Positions 44,733-55,579 of a stretch of 64,000 nucleotides of DNA are shown in pieces; the first letter of the stretch is position 1; the number at the start of each line of letters is the position of its first letter. The DNA is from Litorilinea aerophila (GTDB lineage Bacteria; Chloroflexota; Anaerolineae; Caldilineales; Caldilineaceae). A model generated the notes under the pieces. The model was not told the origin of the DNA and made no database searches. It saw only the letters and a program-made list of their open reading frames with translations. The stretch covers positions 56,657 through 120,656 of the forward strand of contig NZ_VIGC02000019.1 of NCBI RefSeq assembly GCF_006569185.2. Reading direction: 5' to 3'. Position numbers and translations under genes: made by a program.

Positions 44733-47453
44733 ATGATGAATTTTTACAACCGGCTCAGCCGGTCCGAACGGCTCGTTCTGTGGGCCAGTGTCGCCACCGT
44801 GGCGGTTGTGCTCGTCCTGACCGGGCTGCACATAACCGGTATCTTTCCCAGACCCATGGCCACGCCGGCGGCTTCCATGCCCCCTTCCCCCAACGCGCCA
44901 GACCAGGGTCGCCAGGGGACGTTGATGCCCACCTTTACGCCCACCGCCGTACTTTCCACCGCTGTGGCGGCCGCAGCCGCGACCTCGACAGCCTCCCCGG
45001 TTGCGACGCAAGCGGCCACAGCGGCGATCCCGGTTGAACCGCCCGCCGAGCCAACGCCCACCCCTGCTCCCTCCTCGCCGCCTACGCCGACGCCCACTCC
45101 CGCCTCCCCGGCCGAGCGCCTGGCTGAAAGCCTGCGCCTTCACCGCTATGGGGACTACGCCGCGGCCCGGGCCCAGCTCTCCTCCCTGGCCGCCGAGATC
45201 ACCGGGACCATCCGCCTGCAGGCTCGCTATCACCTGAGCAAGGCGTACCTGGCGGAGGGGTACTACCAGGAGGCCCTGGCGGCGTTGGACCAGCTGGATC
45301 AGGAGTTTGAATTGGCGCTGGCCAGCCAGGCATCCGCTGGCGTGGCAGGCCAGGAAGATCTGCGCCACAAGGCCGAATACTTGCGGGCCCAGGCCTATCA
45401 GGGGCTGGGCGACAATCCCCAGGCCATTGCGGCCTACCAGCGCTTCCTGGACGCCTACCCGGACGCGGTGGAGTGGATCGCTTCGGATCTGGCCCGGGCC
45501 TACCTGGCCGTGGGCAACCTGGCCGAGGCCGTGGCCACCTATCGCGGCGCAGCCGACACCGCGGCCCGGCGAGGGGATGTGGTTCACCAGGTGGGCCTGC
45601 TGGAATCGCTGGCCGCCGTCTACAGCGGGCAGGCCCGCCACCAGGAGGCGGCTGCCGTCTACGGCGACATCCTGGCCGTGGCTCGCAACGCGCCCTACCG
45701 GGCCCAGATCCAATACCAGGCTGGCCTGGCCCTGGCCAACGCCGGCGACGAGGCCGGCGCCATCCAGGCCTGGCAGGCAGCTACCCAGGAGGCGCCGGCC
45801 AGCCGCTATGCCTACTACGCCCTGGTGGAGCTGGTCAACCGGCAGGTGGACTTCGATCTGTACCTGCGGGGCTACATCGACCTTCAGGCCTCCTTGCTGG
45901 GGGAAAATGCCTGGCTGCCGGCGGTCAACGCCTTCCAGGCCTACCTGGAACAGGCGGGGCCGGACGGGGATCGGGCCGATCTGGCCTGGCTGGGGTTGGG
46001 ACAGGCCTACCTGGGGCTGGGCAACTATGACGCTGCCATCCAGGCCCTGGACCACCTGCTGGCCAACTATCCGGCCTGCTCGTGCTACGGCCAGGCCTGG
46101 CTGGACAAAGCCCGCGCCCAGGCCGCAGCCGGCGACCGGGTGGAGGCCCGCCGCACCTATCGCACCTTCGCCCGGGAACACGCCGATCATGAGCTGGCGC
46201 CAGAGGCCCTCTGGCGCAGCGGCCTGCTGGCCCTGGAAGAGGGAAACCGGCTGGAAGCCGCGGTGGATTTCCTGGCCCTGGCCGACGGGTTTCCCGACAG
46301 TTCACGCGCGCCAGCGGGGCTCTACGCCATCGGCCTGGGAGCCTACCAGGAGGGGCTGTACGCCGAGAGCGTGGCCATGTTCCAGCGCCTGCAGCGGGAC
46401 TATCCAGAGTATCGCTGGGACGCGGTGGCTTTCTGGCTGGGGCGGGCCCATCAGGCGGCCGGTAGCCAGGCAGAGGCCCACGCCGCCTGGCAAACCCTCC
46501 ACGAGCGGGCGCCCGACATCTACTACGGCATCCTGGCCGGCGCGTCCCTGGCCCAGATCCCCCTGGCCGGCGGCGCTCTGCTGGACAACATGGATCACAT
46601 TGCCGGCCCGGCCAGCACCCTGCCTGGGGATGATGGCAGCCAGGCCTTTGCCGAAGCGTGGCTGGCCCGCTGGCTGGGGGTGGAGCCGGCCAGCCTCAGC
46701 TCCCTGCCGGAGGAGGCCGCCCAGGATCCGGACCTGGCCCTGGGTCGGGTGTTGCTGGATCTGGACGAGCGCGCTGCCGCCCTGAGTGCCCTGGAGCGCT
46801 TCTACAACCGCCATCGGGACGATCCCCACGCGCTCTACGCCATGAGCCTGACCTTTGAAGCCCTGGGCACCTACCGGCTCAGCTTGATGGCCATGGCCCG
46901 GCTGCTGGAATTCAGCCCGGCCCGGTTGGTGGAAGATGCCCCCATTTTCCTGCAGCGACGGGCCTATCCCCAGCCCTTCCGGGAGTTGATCGCCCCGGAA
47001 GCCCAGGCCAACGGCCTGGACCCGTTGCTGCTCTACAGCCTGATCCGCCAGGAGAGCCTGTTTGAAGAGGGCGCCATCTCGGTGGCTGCGGCCCAGGGCC
47101 TGGCCCAGATCATCCCGGACACGGGCCACTGGATCGCCACCCAACTGGGCTTCCCCAACTATCGCAACGAACTGGTCTACCGTCCCCATATCAACGTCAA
47201 GTTTGGCGCCTACTACCTCCGCTGGGTGCAGGATTATCTCCAGGGCAATCCCATTTCCGCCCTGGTGGGCTACAACGCGGGTCCCTCCCGTTCGGCCCGC
47301 TGGCGGGAGGCCAGCGGTGCAGACGATGCCCTCTTCGTGGAGATGTTGACCCTCAGCGAGCCCCGGGTCTACGTCCAGGCGGTGGTGGCCAACCTGTACC
47401 ACTACACCCGGCTCTACGGCGCCCAGGGGATGGCGGCTGCCCCTGGGCCGTAG
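44733..47453 (+). CDS. TPR-containing membrane-anchored lytic transglycosylase (SLT domain)
   Basis: 906 residues. N-terminal membrane helix (about 15-37), Pro/Thr/Ala-rich linker (about 45-125), a very long TPR solenoid (about 130-730), and a C-terminal SLT/goose lysozyme-like domain (about 750-890). Catalytic Glu is in YSLIRQESLFEEGAIS (near 773); AAAQGLAQIIPDTGHW, YNAGPSRSARWR and YVQAVVANLYHY complete the fold. It cleaves peptidoglycan with 1,6-anhydro product formation. Overall plan resembles soluble lytic transglycosylase Slt70 fused to a membrane anchor. Confidence 0.92.
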   Translation: MMNFYNRLSRSERLVLWASVATVAVVLVLTGLHITGIFPRPMATPAASMPPSPNAPDQGRQGTLMPTFTPTAVLSTAVAAAAATSTASPVATQAATAAIPVEPPAEPTPTPAPSSPPTPTPTPASPAERLAESLRLHRYGDYAAARAQLSSLAAEITGTIRLQARYHLSKAYLAEGYYQEALAALDQLDQEFELALASQASAGVAGQEDLRHKAEYLRAQAYQGLGDNPQAIAAYQRFLDAYPDAVEWIASDLARAYLAVGNLAEAVATYRGAADTAARRGDVVHQVGLLESLAAVYSGQARHQEAAAVYGDILAVARNAPYRAQIQYQAGLALANAGDEAGAIQAWQAATQEAPASRYAYYALVELVNRQVDFDLYLRGYIDLQASLLGENAWLPAVNAFQAYLEQAGPDGDRADLAWLGLGQAYLGLGNYDAAIQALDHLLANYPACSCYGQAWLDKARAQAAAGDRVEARRTYRTFAREHADHELAPEALWRSGLLALEEGNRLEAAVDFLALADGFPDSSRAPAGLYAIGLGAYQEGLYAESVAMFQRLQRDYPEYRWDAVAFWLGRAHQAAGSQAEAHAAWQTLHERAPDIYYGILAGASLAQIPLAGGALLDNMDHIAGPASTLPGDDGSQAFAEAWLARWLGVEPASLSSLPEEAAQDPDLALGRVLLDLDERAAALSALERFYNRHRDDPHALYAMSLTFEALGTYRLSLMAMARLLEFSPARLVEDAPIFLQRRAYPQPFRELIAPEAQANGLDPLLLYSLIRQESLFEEGAISVAAAQGLAQIIPDTGHWIATQLGFPNYRNELVYRPHINVKFGAYYLRWVQDYLQGNPISALVGYNAGPSRSARWREASGADDALFVEMLTLSEPRVYVQAVVANLYHYTRLYGAQGMAAAPGP

Positions 47454-47507
47454 ACCTTCCACTATCAAACCTCGTGCAATTTGACCGCGCCACGGGCCTG
47501 GCAGATG

Positions 47508-47572
47508 TGATATGATGCCAATCAGGAGGAGACGGGCAGGGTTTCTGGCCCTGCCCGGGCAGATTGGCATCA
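47508..47572 (+). promoter_or_regulatory. extended -10 promoter and stem-loop leader of fbp
   Basis: TGATATGAT (47508-47516) is an extended -10 box without a clear -35. Immediately downstream an 11-base inverted repeat TGATGCCAATC/GATTGGCATCA (47513-47523, 47562-47572) encloses a second hairpin GGGCAGGG/CCCTGCCC (47534-47541, 47549-47556). An AGGAGGAGA word sits in the stem-loop while the true ribosome site lies 20 bases beyond it. A regulatory role is inferred. Confidence 0.55.
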
Positions 47573-47605
47573 ATTGAGCAGAACCACCCACCTGGAGGAG
47601 AGGCC

Positions 47606-48640
47606 ATGACCGAACTGCGCGAGTTCCCCAATCAGATCACCACCATCGAACGGTTCATCCTGGATCAGCAGCGGGGCTTTCCCGATGCCACGGGGACCCT
47701 GACCAACCTGCTGTATGACCTGGCCCTGGCTGCCAAGATCATCGCCAGCCGCACCACCCGGGCCGGCCTGGTGGACATTTTGGGCAGCACCGGGGAACAG
47801 AATGTCCAGGGAGAGGAAGTGCAGAAGCTGGACCGCTTCGCAGAGCGTACCATCTTCCGGCTGAACGACCACACCGGGCGCCTGGCCGTCATGGCCTCGG
47901 AGGAAGAGGCGGACATCATCCCTATCCCCGAACGTTTCAAAACCGGCAAATACGTGCTCCTCTACGACCCGCTGGACGGGTCTTCCAACATCGATTTCAA
48001 CGTCAGCGTGGGCACTATCTTCGCCATCTACCGGCGCAAGAGCCAGGAAGGGCCGGGCACCCTGGAGGACTGCCTCCAGAAGGGGCGGGACCTGGTGGCC
48101 GCCGGCTACATCATCTACGGCTCCAGCACCATGATGGTCTATTCCACGGGTCAGGGGGTACACGGCTTCACCCTGGATCCCAGCATCGGCGAGTTTCTCC
48201 TCTCCCACCCCAACATCCGCATCCCGGCCCGGCCCAAGTACTACAGCGTGAATCAGGGCTACGAGCGCTACTGGTCGGAGGGGGTGCGCCGCTTTACCCG
48301 TTGGCTCCAGGGCGAGAACGAAGAAGGCAAAGAACTCTCCCTGCGCTACATCGGCTCCCTGGTGGCGGACTTCCACCGCAACCTGCTCACCGGCGGCATC
48401 TTCTACTATCCGGCCGATAGCAAAGATCCAGACAAACCCCATGGCAAGCTGCGCCTGCTCTACGAGGCGGCTCCCCTGGCCTTTCTGGCCGAACAGGCCG
48501 GCGGATACGCTTCTGACGGCCATCGGCCTATCCTGGACATCCAGCCCCAGGGCTTGCACCAGCGGACGCCCCTCTTCATCGGCAATCGCTCCCTGGTGGA
48601 GAAGGCGGAATACTTCATCCGCACCTACGATCAGGGATGA
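47606..48640 (+). CDS. fbp: class I fructose-1,6-bisphosphatase
   Basis: 344 residues from the ATG at 47606, with GGAGGAGAGG upstream. Hydrolyses fructose 1,6-bisphosphate to fructose 6-phosphate in gluconeogenesis. Signature regions are [49 protein letters not shown] with metal-binding Asp and Glu, and [20 protein letters not shown] with the FBPase active-site pattern. Cytoplasmic. It fits the glycogen-synthesis genes at the right end of the window. Confidence 0.97.
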   Translation: MTELREFPNQITTIERFILDQQRGFPDATGTLTNLLYDLALAAKIIASRTTRAGLVDILGSTGEQNVQGEEVQKLDRFAERTIFRLNDHTGRLAVMASEEEADIIPIPERFKTGKYVLLYDPLDGSSNIDFNVSVGTIFAIYRRKSQEGPGTLEDCLQKGRDLVAAGYIIYGSSTMMVYSTGQGVHGFTLDPSIGEFLLSHPNIRIPARPKYYSVNQGYERYWSEGVRRFTRWLQGENEEGKELSLRYIGSLVADFHRNLLTGGIFYYPADSKDPDKPHGKLRLLYEAAPLAFLAEQAGGYASDGHRPILDIQPQGLHQRTPLFIGNRSLVEKAEYFIRTYDQG

Positions 48641-48674
48641 GGTCATGGCTCTGCTGCAAAAGGGTCAAATAGGA

Positions 48675-48785
48675 CACTTACCCACGCAGATGAACGCTGA
48701 TGAGGGCCACTCTCTCCTGCATTTCTTTGCGCCTTTGCACCTTTGCGCCTTTGCGTTCAAAAATCAAAAATGCCCTTTTTGCAGG
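48675..48785. repeat. R5 interspersed repeat (GCGCCTTTGCACCTTTGCGC words)
   Basis: CACGCAGATGAACGCTGATG followed about 40 bases later by TTTGCGCCTTTGCACCTTTG and CGCCTTTGCGTTC, then an A/T-rich end. Similar degenerate words are scattered in many bacterial genomes (from memory). A short GATGCGCCTTTGCGTTTCTGG near 63903 is related. No coding potential. Confidence 0.6.
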
Positions 48786-48811
48786 GGAGTCGGTCATGGG
48801 TGCGCCAATAG

Positions 48812-48847
48812 AAACAGGTTGCGGCATGGTTACGCCGCAACCTGTTT
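48812..48847. terminator. bidirectional hairpin between fbp and the PH-like gene
   Basis: Perfect 14-base inverted repeat AAACAGGTTGCGGC/GCCGCAACCTGTTT (48812-48825, 48834-48847) with an eight-base loop, between converging genes. The U tracts are short (TTT), but the stem is strong on both strands. Confidence 0.65.
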
Positions 48848-48886
48848 GGACTTGCTTGGTCGTTGGGGATGCTTGTCCGGGGGTGC

Positions 48887-49513
48887 CTATTTCTTCCAGG
48901 TGTAGGTGCCGGTACGGCCGACCGGTAGCTGGGTCAGGTCAGTGGGGTTGCCGCTGTCCGCCGGCTGGAGGCCAGCTCGCTCGATGATGAGCCGGGCCAG
49001 CTCCGGGTCATAGGCCCGATCTTCCCGCTCCAGGGTCAGCTCGCCTTCGGGCGTGTAGTAGACCTGCAGCATGGCGTCTTCGTAGCGGGCGTCCGGGCGG
49101 CGGACCACAATGTCCAGCCGGTGGATGTGCCCCCAGTCCCAGACCTTTTTCAAGCCCCATGGCCGCAGCGGGTTGTAGATGACCAGGGCGTCCTCGGTTA
49201 CTCGATAGGTTTCGTAAATGTCCAGCAGATCGCCGTAAATGAGGAGAATGCCCCAGAGGACAAAGGTCCAGGCGATGGCCTCGGCAAAGAAGACATGGGT
49301 CATGCCCATGCTGAAAGCCAGGGCCCCCGCGACCAGCATGGCTACCCCCATGGCCATGTTGCGTTGGGTGCCATAGAAGACAATGTCGCGGGACGCTTCC
49401 GGCTGGGCTTCCTCGCCTGCCGCAGTTTCTGCTTCTGCCACGACTTCCTCATCCCGGGCAGTGTCTGCGGACACCGCTGTGGAAGCCAGGGTTGCTTCGG
49501 CCACTTCCGCCAT
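48887..49513 (-). CDS. membrane protein with PH-like domain, 208 aa
   Basis: From the ATG at 49513, preceded by GAGGAGGAG. Acidic Ala/Glu-rich N terminus (about 1-45), two membrane helices (about 58-78 and 83-104; MAMGVAMLVAGALAFSMGMT), then a bacterial PH-like domain (about 110-165; YRVTEDALVIYNPLRPWGLK and IHRLDIVVRRPDARYEDAML). Domain call is by pattern only. Function unknown; cytoplasmic C-terminal domain likely. Confidence 0.7.
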   Translation of the reverse strand: MAEVAEATLASTAVSADTARDEEVVAEAETAAGEEAQPEASRDIVFYGTQRNMAMGVAMLVAGALAFSMGMTHVFFAEAIAWTFVLWGILLIYGDLLDIYETYRVTEDALVIYNPLRPWGLKKVWDWGHIHRLDIVVRRPDARYEDAMLQVYYTPEGELTLEREDRAYDPELARLIIERAGLQPADSGNPTDLTQLPVGRTGTYTWKK

Positions 49514-49675
49514 GGTACTCCTCCTCGCCGGTGATTGAGATCCGCTTCCGGATGCGCTGACGCCTTCTGGATGATACGCAATGAAAGCTGTACCGAATAA
49601 ACGCTGTAATAGTATAGCCGCTTTCTCAAGCCTGCCCAAATTCCACTCGTGCAAAGATGCACAATGCCCCCGGCT

Positions 49676-51064
<1,389 letters not shown>

Positions 51065-51145
51065 TCCTCCCCCCGGTGCAGTGCAATTCGGCAGTGAAAT
51101 CCGGCGCGGTGAAATCCTGGGAGATGGCGACATCAGCCTGCCGGC

Positions 51146-52333
51146 TTAGCGAGCCGGCAAGGGCACGCAGACGGTGATGGCCGTGCCCTCGCCCGGGCTA
51201 CTCTCCAGGCGTAGCTCGCCGCCCAGGAGCCGGGCCCGCTCGTTGAGGCCGACCAGGCCAAAGCGCCCCTCCGGGATCTCCGCCGGGTCGAATCCCTGGC
51301 CGTTGTCCTCGATGGCCAGGCTGACGCTGGCGGGCGTGAGGGTCAGGGTGAGGCGGACGTGGCAGGCCCCGGCGTGGCGCTGGATGTTGTTCAACGCCTC
51401 CTGGGCCATGCGGTAGAGCCCCACCTCCAGGTGAACCGGCAGTGGACGGTCGTCGCCCACCAGTACAAAGTCGCAGTCCACCTCTGGGCCCAGGGCGCTC
51501 TCCTGGATCAGGTGGGCGATGGCCTGGGCCAGGGTACGCCCCTGGAGCGGCGCCGCGCGCAGGTCCAGCACCGAGCGGCGCGCTTCCTCCAGATTGTGGC
51601 GGGCCATTTGCAGCGCCTTCTGGACACAGCGTTGGACCTGTTGCAGCGCTGCGTCCTGGCGGTCGGCCCGTTCCAGCAGGGCGTCGGCTGTTTCCAGCTG
51701 AAGGGCGATGGCCGACAGTCCCTGGGCCAGGGTGTCGTGGATCTCCCGGGCCAGGCGGTTGCGTTCTTCCACTGCGCCCAATTGGGTGCTGCGGGCGAAA
51801 AGATGAGCCCGGGCGATGGCGATGCTGAGCATGTCCCCCACGGTGTACAACAGGCGCAGATCGTCCGCAGAGAGCTTTCGCCAGTCTGTGCTGGCCACGT
51901 TGAGCACCCCCAGCCGGGTCTCCTGGGCATAGAGGGGGATGCTGGCATGGAAGCGCAGGCCATCGGTGCCGGCCATAAGCTTTTTCAGGCGGCTGCAGGT
52001 GATGATGTTCACGTTGGCTGCGCCCTCCAGGTCTCCCGCCAGGTAGGTGTCCAGGCAGTAGCAGCCACCGGCCATCCGCTCCGGCTCATGGGCCAGGCCT
52101 GGGGGCAAGTTGTGGGTGGCTGCCAGATAGGTGTTGCCGGTTTCCGGATGCACCAGGAAGACCCAGCCGGTGCGCAACCCGAACAGCTCGGCCACCAGGC
52201 CCAGCACCACCTGCAGGGCCCGGTCCAGGTCTACTTCCCGGTTCAGGGCCTGGGCGATGTGGTTGAGGATGGAGAGCTCCCGATGATGTTGTTGGAGCTG
52301 CTGCTGTTCGTTCATGGGCAGGTGTTCCGGCAT
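51146..52333 (-). CDS. GAF-domain histidine kinase, NarX/DegS type
   Basis: 395 residues from the ATG at 52333; the start is uncertain (GTG at 52390 and ATG at 52315 also in frame). A coiled coil leads to a GAF domain (about 35-180) with cysteines in GGCYCLDTYLAGD and NIITCSRLKK, resembling some cofactor- or redox-sensing GAFs. Dimerisation box HisKA_3: EERNRLAREIHDTLAQGLSA. ATPase domain ends IEDNGQGFDPAEIPEGRFGL and SSPGEGTAITVCVPL. No membrane helix, so soluble. Such kinases phosphorylate NarL-type regulators; none is adjacent. Confidence 0.9.
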   Translation of the reverse strand: MPEHLPMNEQQQLQQHHRELSILNHIAQALNREVDLDRALQVVLGLVAELFGLRTGWVFLVHPETGNTYLAATHNLPPGLAHEPERMAGGCYCLDTYLAGDLEGAANVNIITCSRLKKLMAGTDGLRFHASIPLYAQETRLGVLNVASTDWRKLSADDLRLLYTVGDMLSIAIARAHLFARSTQLGAVEERNRLAREIHDTLAQGLSAIALQLETADALLERADRQDAALQQVQRCVQKALQMARHNLEEARRSVLDLRAAPLQGRTLAQAIAHLIQESALGPEVDCDFVLVGDDRPLPVHLEVGLYRMAQEALNNIQRHAGACHVRLTLTLTPASVSLAIEDNGQGFDPAEIPEGRFGLVGLNERARLLGGELRLESSPGEGTAITVCVPLPAR

Positions 52334-52661
52334 TTCTGTTCCGGGTGGCGGCTCATGGGCCGCGGAGCCTGTGGGCACTGGCGCCACCACCTTCCGTCCG
52401 AGGGGCTGTCATTGTTTCCCGGGCGCCAACGGCCGCCTTGGTGGGTAGTATATCATACCCGCCGCCCCAGGTAGAGGCGCTCAGCTGCCCGGGCGGCCTT
52501 CCAATGGGAGAATTCATACATTTTTCTGATATTCTGCTAGCGTTCCACAAACATCCCGCTGCCATACTGGAAAGCAGAATCGGTGTAGGAGCCAGGCAGG
52601 CCCTGCACGCGTTCGTATGTGTTGGTTGGTGTTGACCAATTAGCACAGAAGGAGGCAGGCT

Positions 52662-52997
52662 ATGTACTGGGTAACGGGTATTCTTGGCTTGTTGCTCGCG
52701 GTTGCGCCTTTTGCGTTGGGCTATCGGGAACATCCCGGTGCCATGTGGACCAGCGTGGTCCTGGGCGTGATTGTACTGTTGGCCTCCCTGTATGAAGCCA
52801 TCGACAAAGAAAAGGCCAAGTGGGAGTATTGGGTCGCTGGCGTAGCGGGCCTGTTGGCCATCATCGCTCCCTTTGCGTTGGGCTTCAGCGCCATGACCTC
52901 GGCCCTGTGGACCACGGTGATCCTGGGCGCGATCCTGTTGATCCTGGCCGGTTATGAGCTGTTCTACGTGGAGCGATCCCAGAAGCATCAATCTTAA
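52662..52997 (+). CDS. SPW-repeat membrane protein, 111 aa
   Basis: Four short membrane helices arranged as an internal duplication: YWVTGILGLLLAVAPFALGY and YWVAGVAGLLAIIAPFALGF start each half, and both continue with a W-T-x-V-x-LG-x-I pattern. This matches SPW repeat proteins (PF03779), small membrane proteins of unknown role. AGAAGGAGG lies upstream of the ATG. Single gene followed by two hairpins. Confidence 0.85.
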   Translation: MYWVTGILGLLLAVAPFALGYREHPGAMWTSVVLGVIVLLASLYEAIDKEKAKWEYWVAGVAGLLAIIAPFALGFSAMTSALWTTVILGAILLILAGYELFYVERSQKHQS

Positions 52998-53006
52998 TGC
53001 CCACCC

Positions 53007-53037
53007 GGCTGGCGTTGGGCGGCAACTGACGCCAGCC
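53007..53037 (+). terminator. first hairpin after the SPW gene
   Basis: Perfect GGCTGGCGT/ACGCCAGCC stem (53007-53015, 53029-53037) ten bases past the stop codon, followed by CACCTCTTTC. Confidence 0.55.
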
Positions 53038-53066
53038 CACCTCTTTCGACGCAGTTTTCGACGCGA

Positions 53067-53116
53067 GAAGCCCTGACCGCTTGCCCTAGGAGGGCGGGGT
53101 CAGGGTTTCTTTTTGG
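53067..53116 (+). terminator. strong intrinsic terminator after the SPW gene
   Basis: GAAGCCCTGACC (53067-53078) pairs with GGTCAGGGTTTC (53098-53109), with an inner GCCCT/AGGGC helix, followed by TTTTT. Confidence 0.85.
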
Positions 53117-53204
53117 CGGCTCTCATTTGCCAGATGGTCTCTTTCGCCGTATTGTTATACTATCTTTGCACCTTTTCAATTTACAGACGCAATCCACAAT
53201 GGCC

Positions 53205-53650
53205 GTCCCGTCGCAGGCGCAGCTCGTAACTGCGCAGCCGTCGCTGTCCCTTCACCCGTCGGGATGTGGCGACGGCGGGCGGGCACGGGGGCCCGCCCCT
53301 ACGGCAAACCGGTACCCTTGCGCGGGGGGTGACACCGGGCGGGGCAAGCCCCGCCCCTACGGGAACGGGCATCCCGTCGTAGGCGCAGCTCGTAGCTGCG
53401 AGGTGTCGCTGTCCCTTCACCCGTCGGGATGTGGCGACGGCGGGCGGGCACGGGGGCCCGCCCCTACGGCAAACCGGTACCCTTGCGCGGGGGGTGACAC
53501 CGGGCGGGGTAAGCCCCGCCCCTACGGGAACGGGCATCTCGCCGTAGGCGCAGCTCGTAGCTGGGCAGGCGTCGCCATTCCTTCACCTGCCGGGATGGGG
53601 CGACGGCGGGCAGGCGGGGAGACCCGCTCCCGCGGGAACAGGGGTCCTGC
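53205..53650. repeat. R4 tandem array, about 2.6 units of 165-166 bp
   Basis: The word GGCGCAGCTCGTA begins at 53216, 53382 and 53547, giving a period of 165-166 bases. The first two units are nearly identical (CGGGCACGGGGGCCCGCCCC, AAACCGGTACCCTTGCGCGG, GACACCGGGCGGGG-AAGCCCCGCCCC); the third is diverged. A frame is open through it on both strands, but this follows from the repeat composition. GGGGCGG-type inverted segments can form hairpins. Confidence 0.9.
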
Positions 53651-53654
53651 CGAG

Positions 53655-53750
53655 CACCGCCGTGGATAGTTGTGAAATCTGTGGATCGAATCTGTAAAGA
53701 TGGGGCGGGAAGTCATCTGTGAAATCTGTGGCTAAAAAAAGATACGCCTG
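53655..53750. repeat. R3 words: GAAATCTGTGG repeats
   Basis: TTGTGAAATCTGTGGATCG, CGAATCTGTAAAGATGGGGC and CATCTGTGAAATCTGTGGCT occur within 90 bases. The same words occur at about 6329, 6500 and 59375. Just upstream of the AMP-binding gene; no promoter identified. Confidence 0.65.
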
Positions 53751-53786
53751 TGGTTTCTGCAATGAAATCGGGCATTGACATCGATC

Positions 53787-55385
53787 ATGAATCTGGCAGA
53801 GCTGCTGAGCCAACAGGCTCGACATCGCCCACAAGCCATCGCCCTGTTGGATCTCACCCGTGGCAGGCTCCGCCAGGTCCGCTTTGCCCAGCTGGATGAA
53901 TGGGGACGCCGGGGCGCGTCCCTGCTGGCCCGGGAAGGGCTGCAGGCCGGAGATGTGATCCTCATCTTTCATCCCCTGGGCGTGGAGCTGTACGCCGCCT
54001 TGGCCGCGGTCTTGCGGATGGGCCTGGTGGCCATGTTTGTGGATCCAGCCCAGGGCACCGAGCACATCGCCCGCTGCTGTCAGCTCCTCCCGCCCAAGGC
54101 CCTGTTGGCCACGCCCAAGGCCCACCTCCTGCGGCTGACGACGCCGGCCCTGCGACGTATCCCCGTCAAGTTCGCCACCGGCCTGGGCGCCCCGGGAGCC
54201 ATCCCCTGGCGGCGCTGGCGTTCCTGTGCCCCTTCGTCCTGGATGGCCCCCTGTTCGCCAGATACGCCCGCCCTGGTGACCTTCACCAGCGGGACCACCG
54301 GCCAGCCCAAGGCCACCGTGCGCACCCATGGAATCCTGCTACAGCAGCACCTGGCCCTGGAGAGAACTCTGGGCCTGACGCCCGACGACCGGGTATTGAC
54401 CACGCTGCCCCTCTTCGTGCTGTCGCACCTGGCTGCCGGCGCTTCGACCCTCCTGCCCCGGGTCAACCTGCGCAGCCCAGGGCGCGTGGACGGCCCGGGC
54501 CTGGTAGCCCAGATGGAGCGCCACAGGGTCACCTGCCTGGAGGGATCCCCCACCCTGGTGGATGGGGTGGTCCGCGCCTGTGAGGCCCAGGGGCGCATCC
54601 TGCCTGGCCTCACCCGGGTCTTCAGCGGCGGCGCTCCGGTTTTCCCTCAACTCATGGCCCGGGTCCAGGCGGTAGCGCCCCAGGCCACGGTGACCGCGGT
54701 CTACGGCGCCACCGAGGCCGAGCCCATCGCCGCAATCCACTACCACGAGCTGGACGAAGACGATATTCACCAGATGCAGGCCGGGGCCGGCCTGTTGGCA
54801 GGCCGCCCGGTTCCAGAGATTTGTGTGCGCATCCTCCCGGATCGATGGGGCACTCCCTGGGGTAGCCTCAGCCCGGCGGAATTCGAGGAGCTGACCCTGC
54901 CGCCGGGCGTCCCGGGCGAAATTGTGGTCAGCGGCCGCTATGTCTTGACCGGCTACCTCCATGGCCAGGGGGATGCGGAGACCAAGATCCGGGTAGGCGA
55001 GACCATCTGGCACCGGACGGGGGATGCGGGCTATCTGGACCATGAAGGGCGCCTCTGGCTGTTGGGCCGATGCGCGGCCCGGGTGGCCGATGCCCGGGGT
55101 GTCCTTTATCCCCTGTCGGTGGAGGCCCCAGCCCAGGCCTTTCCCCAGGTCCGTCGGGCGGCGCTGGTTGCCCATGCGGGCCAGCGTCTGCTGGCTTTGG
55201 AGCTGGACGGCCCACCGACCCCGACCCTGTTGCAACAGATCCACGCCCAGGTAGGTCGGGATCGGATCGACAAGATCTGGGTTTTGCCCCGGCTGCCGGT
55301 GGATCGACGCCACAACGCCAAGATCGACTACGGCGAATTGCGGCAGTTGTTGATTGCCAACCAGAAAACCGCCGCCCCTTCGTAG
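53787..55385 (+). CDS. AMP-binding acyl-adenylating enzyme
   Basis: 532 residues from the ATG at 53787 (a TTG at 53775 is also open). ANL superfamily: the P-loop TFTSGTTGQPKATVRTHG (near 165-180), A5-like VYGATEAEPIA, and A7-A8 region WHRTGDAGYLDHEGRLWLLG with the catalytic-lysine region RHNAKIDYGELRQ (A10) at the C terminus. It activates a carboxylic acid as acyl-AMP, probably for CoA thioester formation. Its fatty acid CoA ligase/OleC-like flavour is an impression only. Substrate unknown. No carrier-protein domain. Confidence 0.9.
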   Translation: MNLAELLSQQARHRPQAIALLDLTRGRLRQVRFAQLDEWGRRGASLLAREGLQAGDVILIFHPLGVELYAALAAVLRMGLVAMFVDPAQGTEHIARCCQLLPPKALLATPKAHLLRLTTPALRRIPVKFATGLGAPGAIPWRRWRSCAPSSWMAPCSPDTPALVTFTSGTTGQPKATVRTHGILLQQHLALERTLGLTPDDRVLTTLPLFVLSHLAAGASTLLPRVNLRSPGRVDGPGLVAQMERHRVTCLEGSPTLVDGVVRACEAQGRILPGLTRVFSGGAPVFPQLMARVQAVAPQATVTAVYGATEAEPIAAIHYHELDEDDIHQMQAGAGLLAGRPVPEICVRILPDRWGTPWGSLSPAEFEELTLPPGVPGEIVVSGRYVLTGYLHGQGDAETKIRVGETIWHRTGDAGYLDHEGRLWLLGRCAARVADARGVLYPLSVEAPAQAFPQVRRAALVAHAGQRLLALELDGPPTPTLLQQIHAQVGRDRIDKIWVLPRLPVDRRHNAKIDYGELRQLLIANQKTAAPS

Positions 55386-55570
55386 GCGCAGCGCGTCGCT
55401 GCGCTTTGTCGCCCCCTTTCATTCCCACGGATCCGGCGACACCGGGTGGGCACGAAGGGCCGCCCCCGGTGAACCGCTGCCCTTTCGTGAACTGGCAAAG
55501 CCGTGTGGCCAGAGACCGCACCTGCCGAAATCGGTGCCCTTCCGGGCCTGGCAACGCCGGGTGGGCTGCC
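55380..55570. repeat. R4-related degenerate GC-rich repeat
   Basis: CGTAGGCGCAGCGCGTCGCT directly overlaps the end of the AMP-binding gene, then CCGGCGACACCGGGTGGGCA and CAGCCAGCCCCTACGGCTGG. The family is the same as at 53205 but heavily diverged. No gene in this stretch. Confidence 0.6.
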
Positions 55571-55579
55571 AGCCAGCCC

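Noticed and set aside
44565..46190. 541-codon minus-strand frame upstream of gatB
   Set aside because: Antisense to the transglycosylase TPR region; Gly/Arg-rich shadow composition.
53205..53650. CRISPR array
   Set aside because: The unit is about 165 bases with no short repeat plus unique spacer pattern, and no cas gene is present.
53127..53669. 180-codon plus-strand frame and a matching minus-strand frame
   Set aside because: They lie in the 165-bp tandem repeat and encode only repeated Gly/Pro/Arg-rich peptide.
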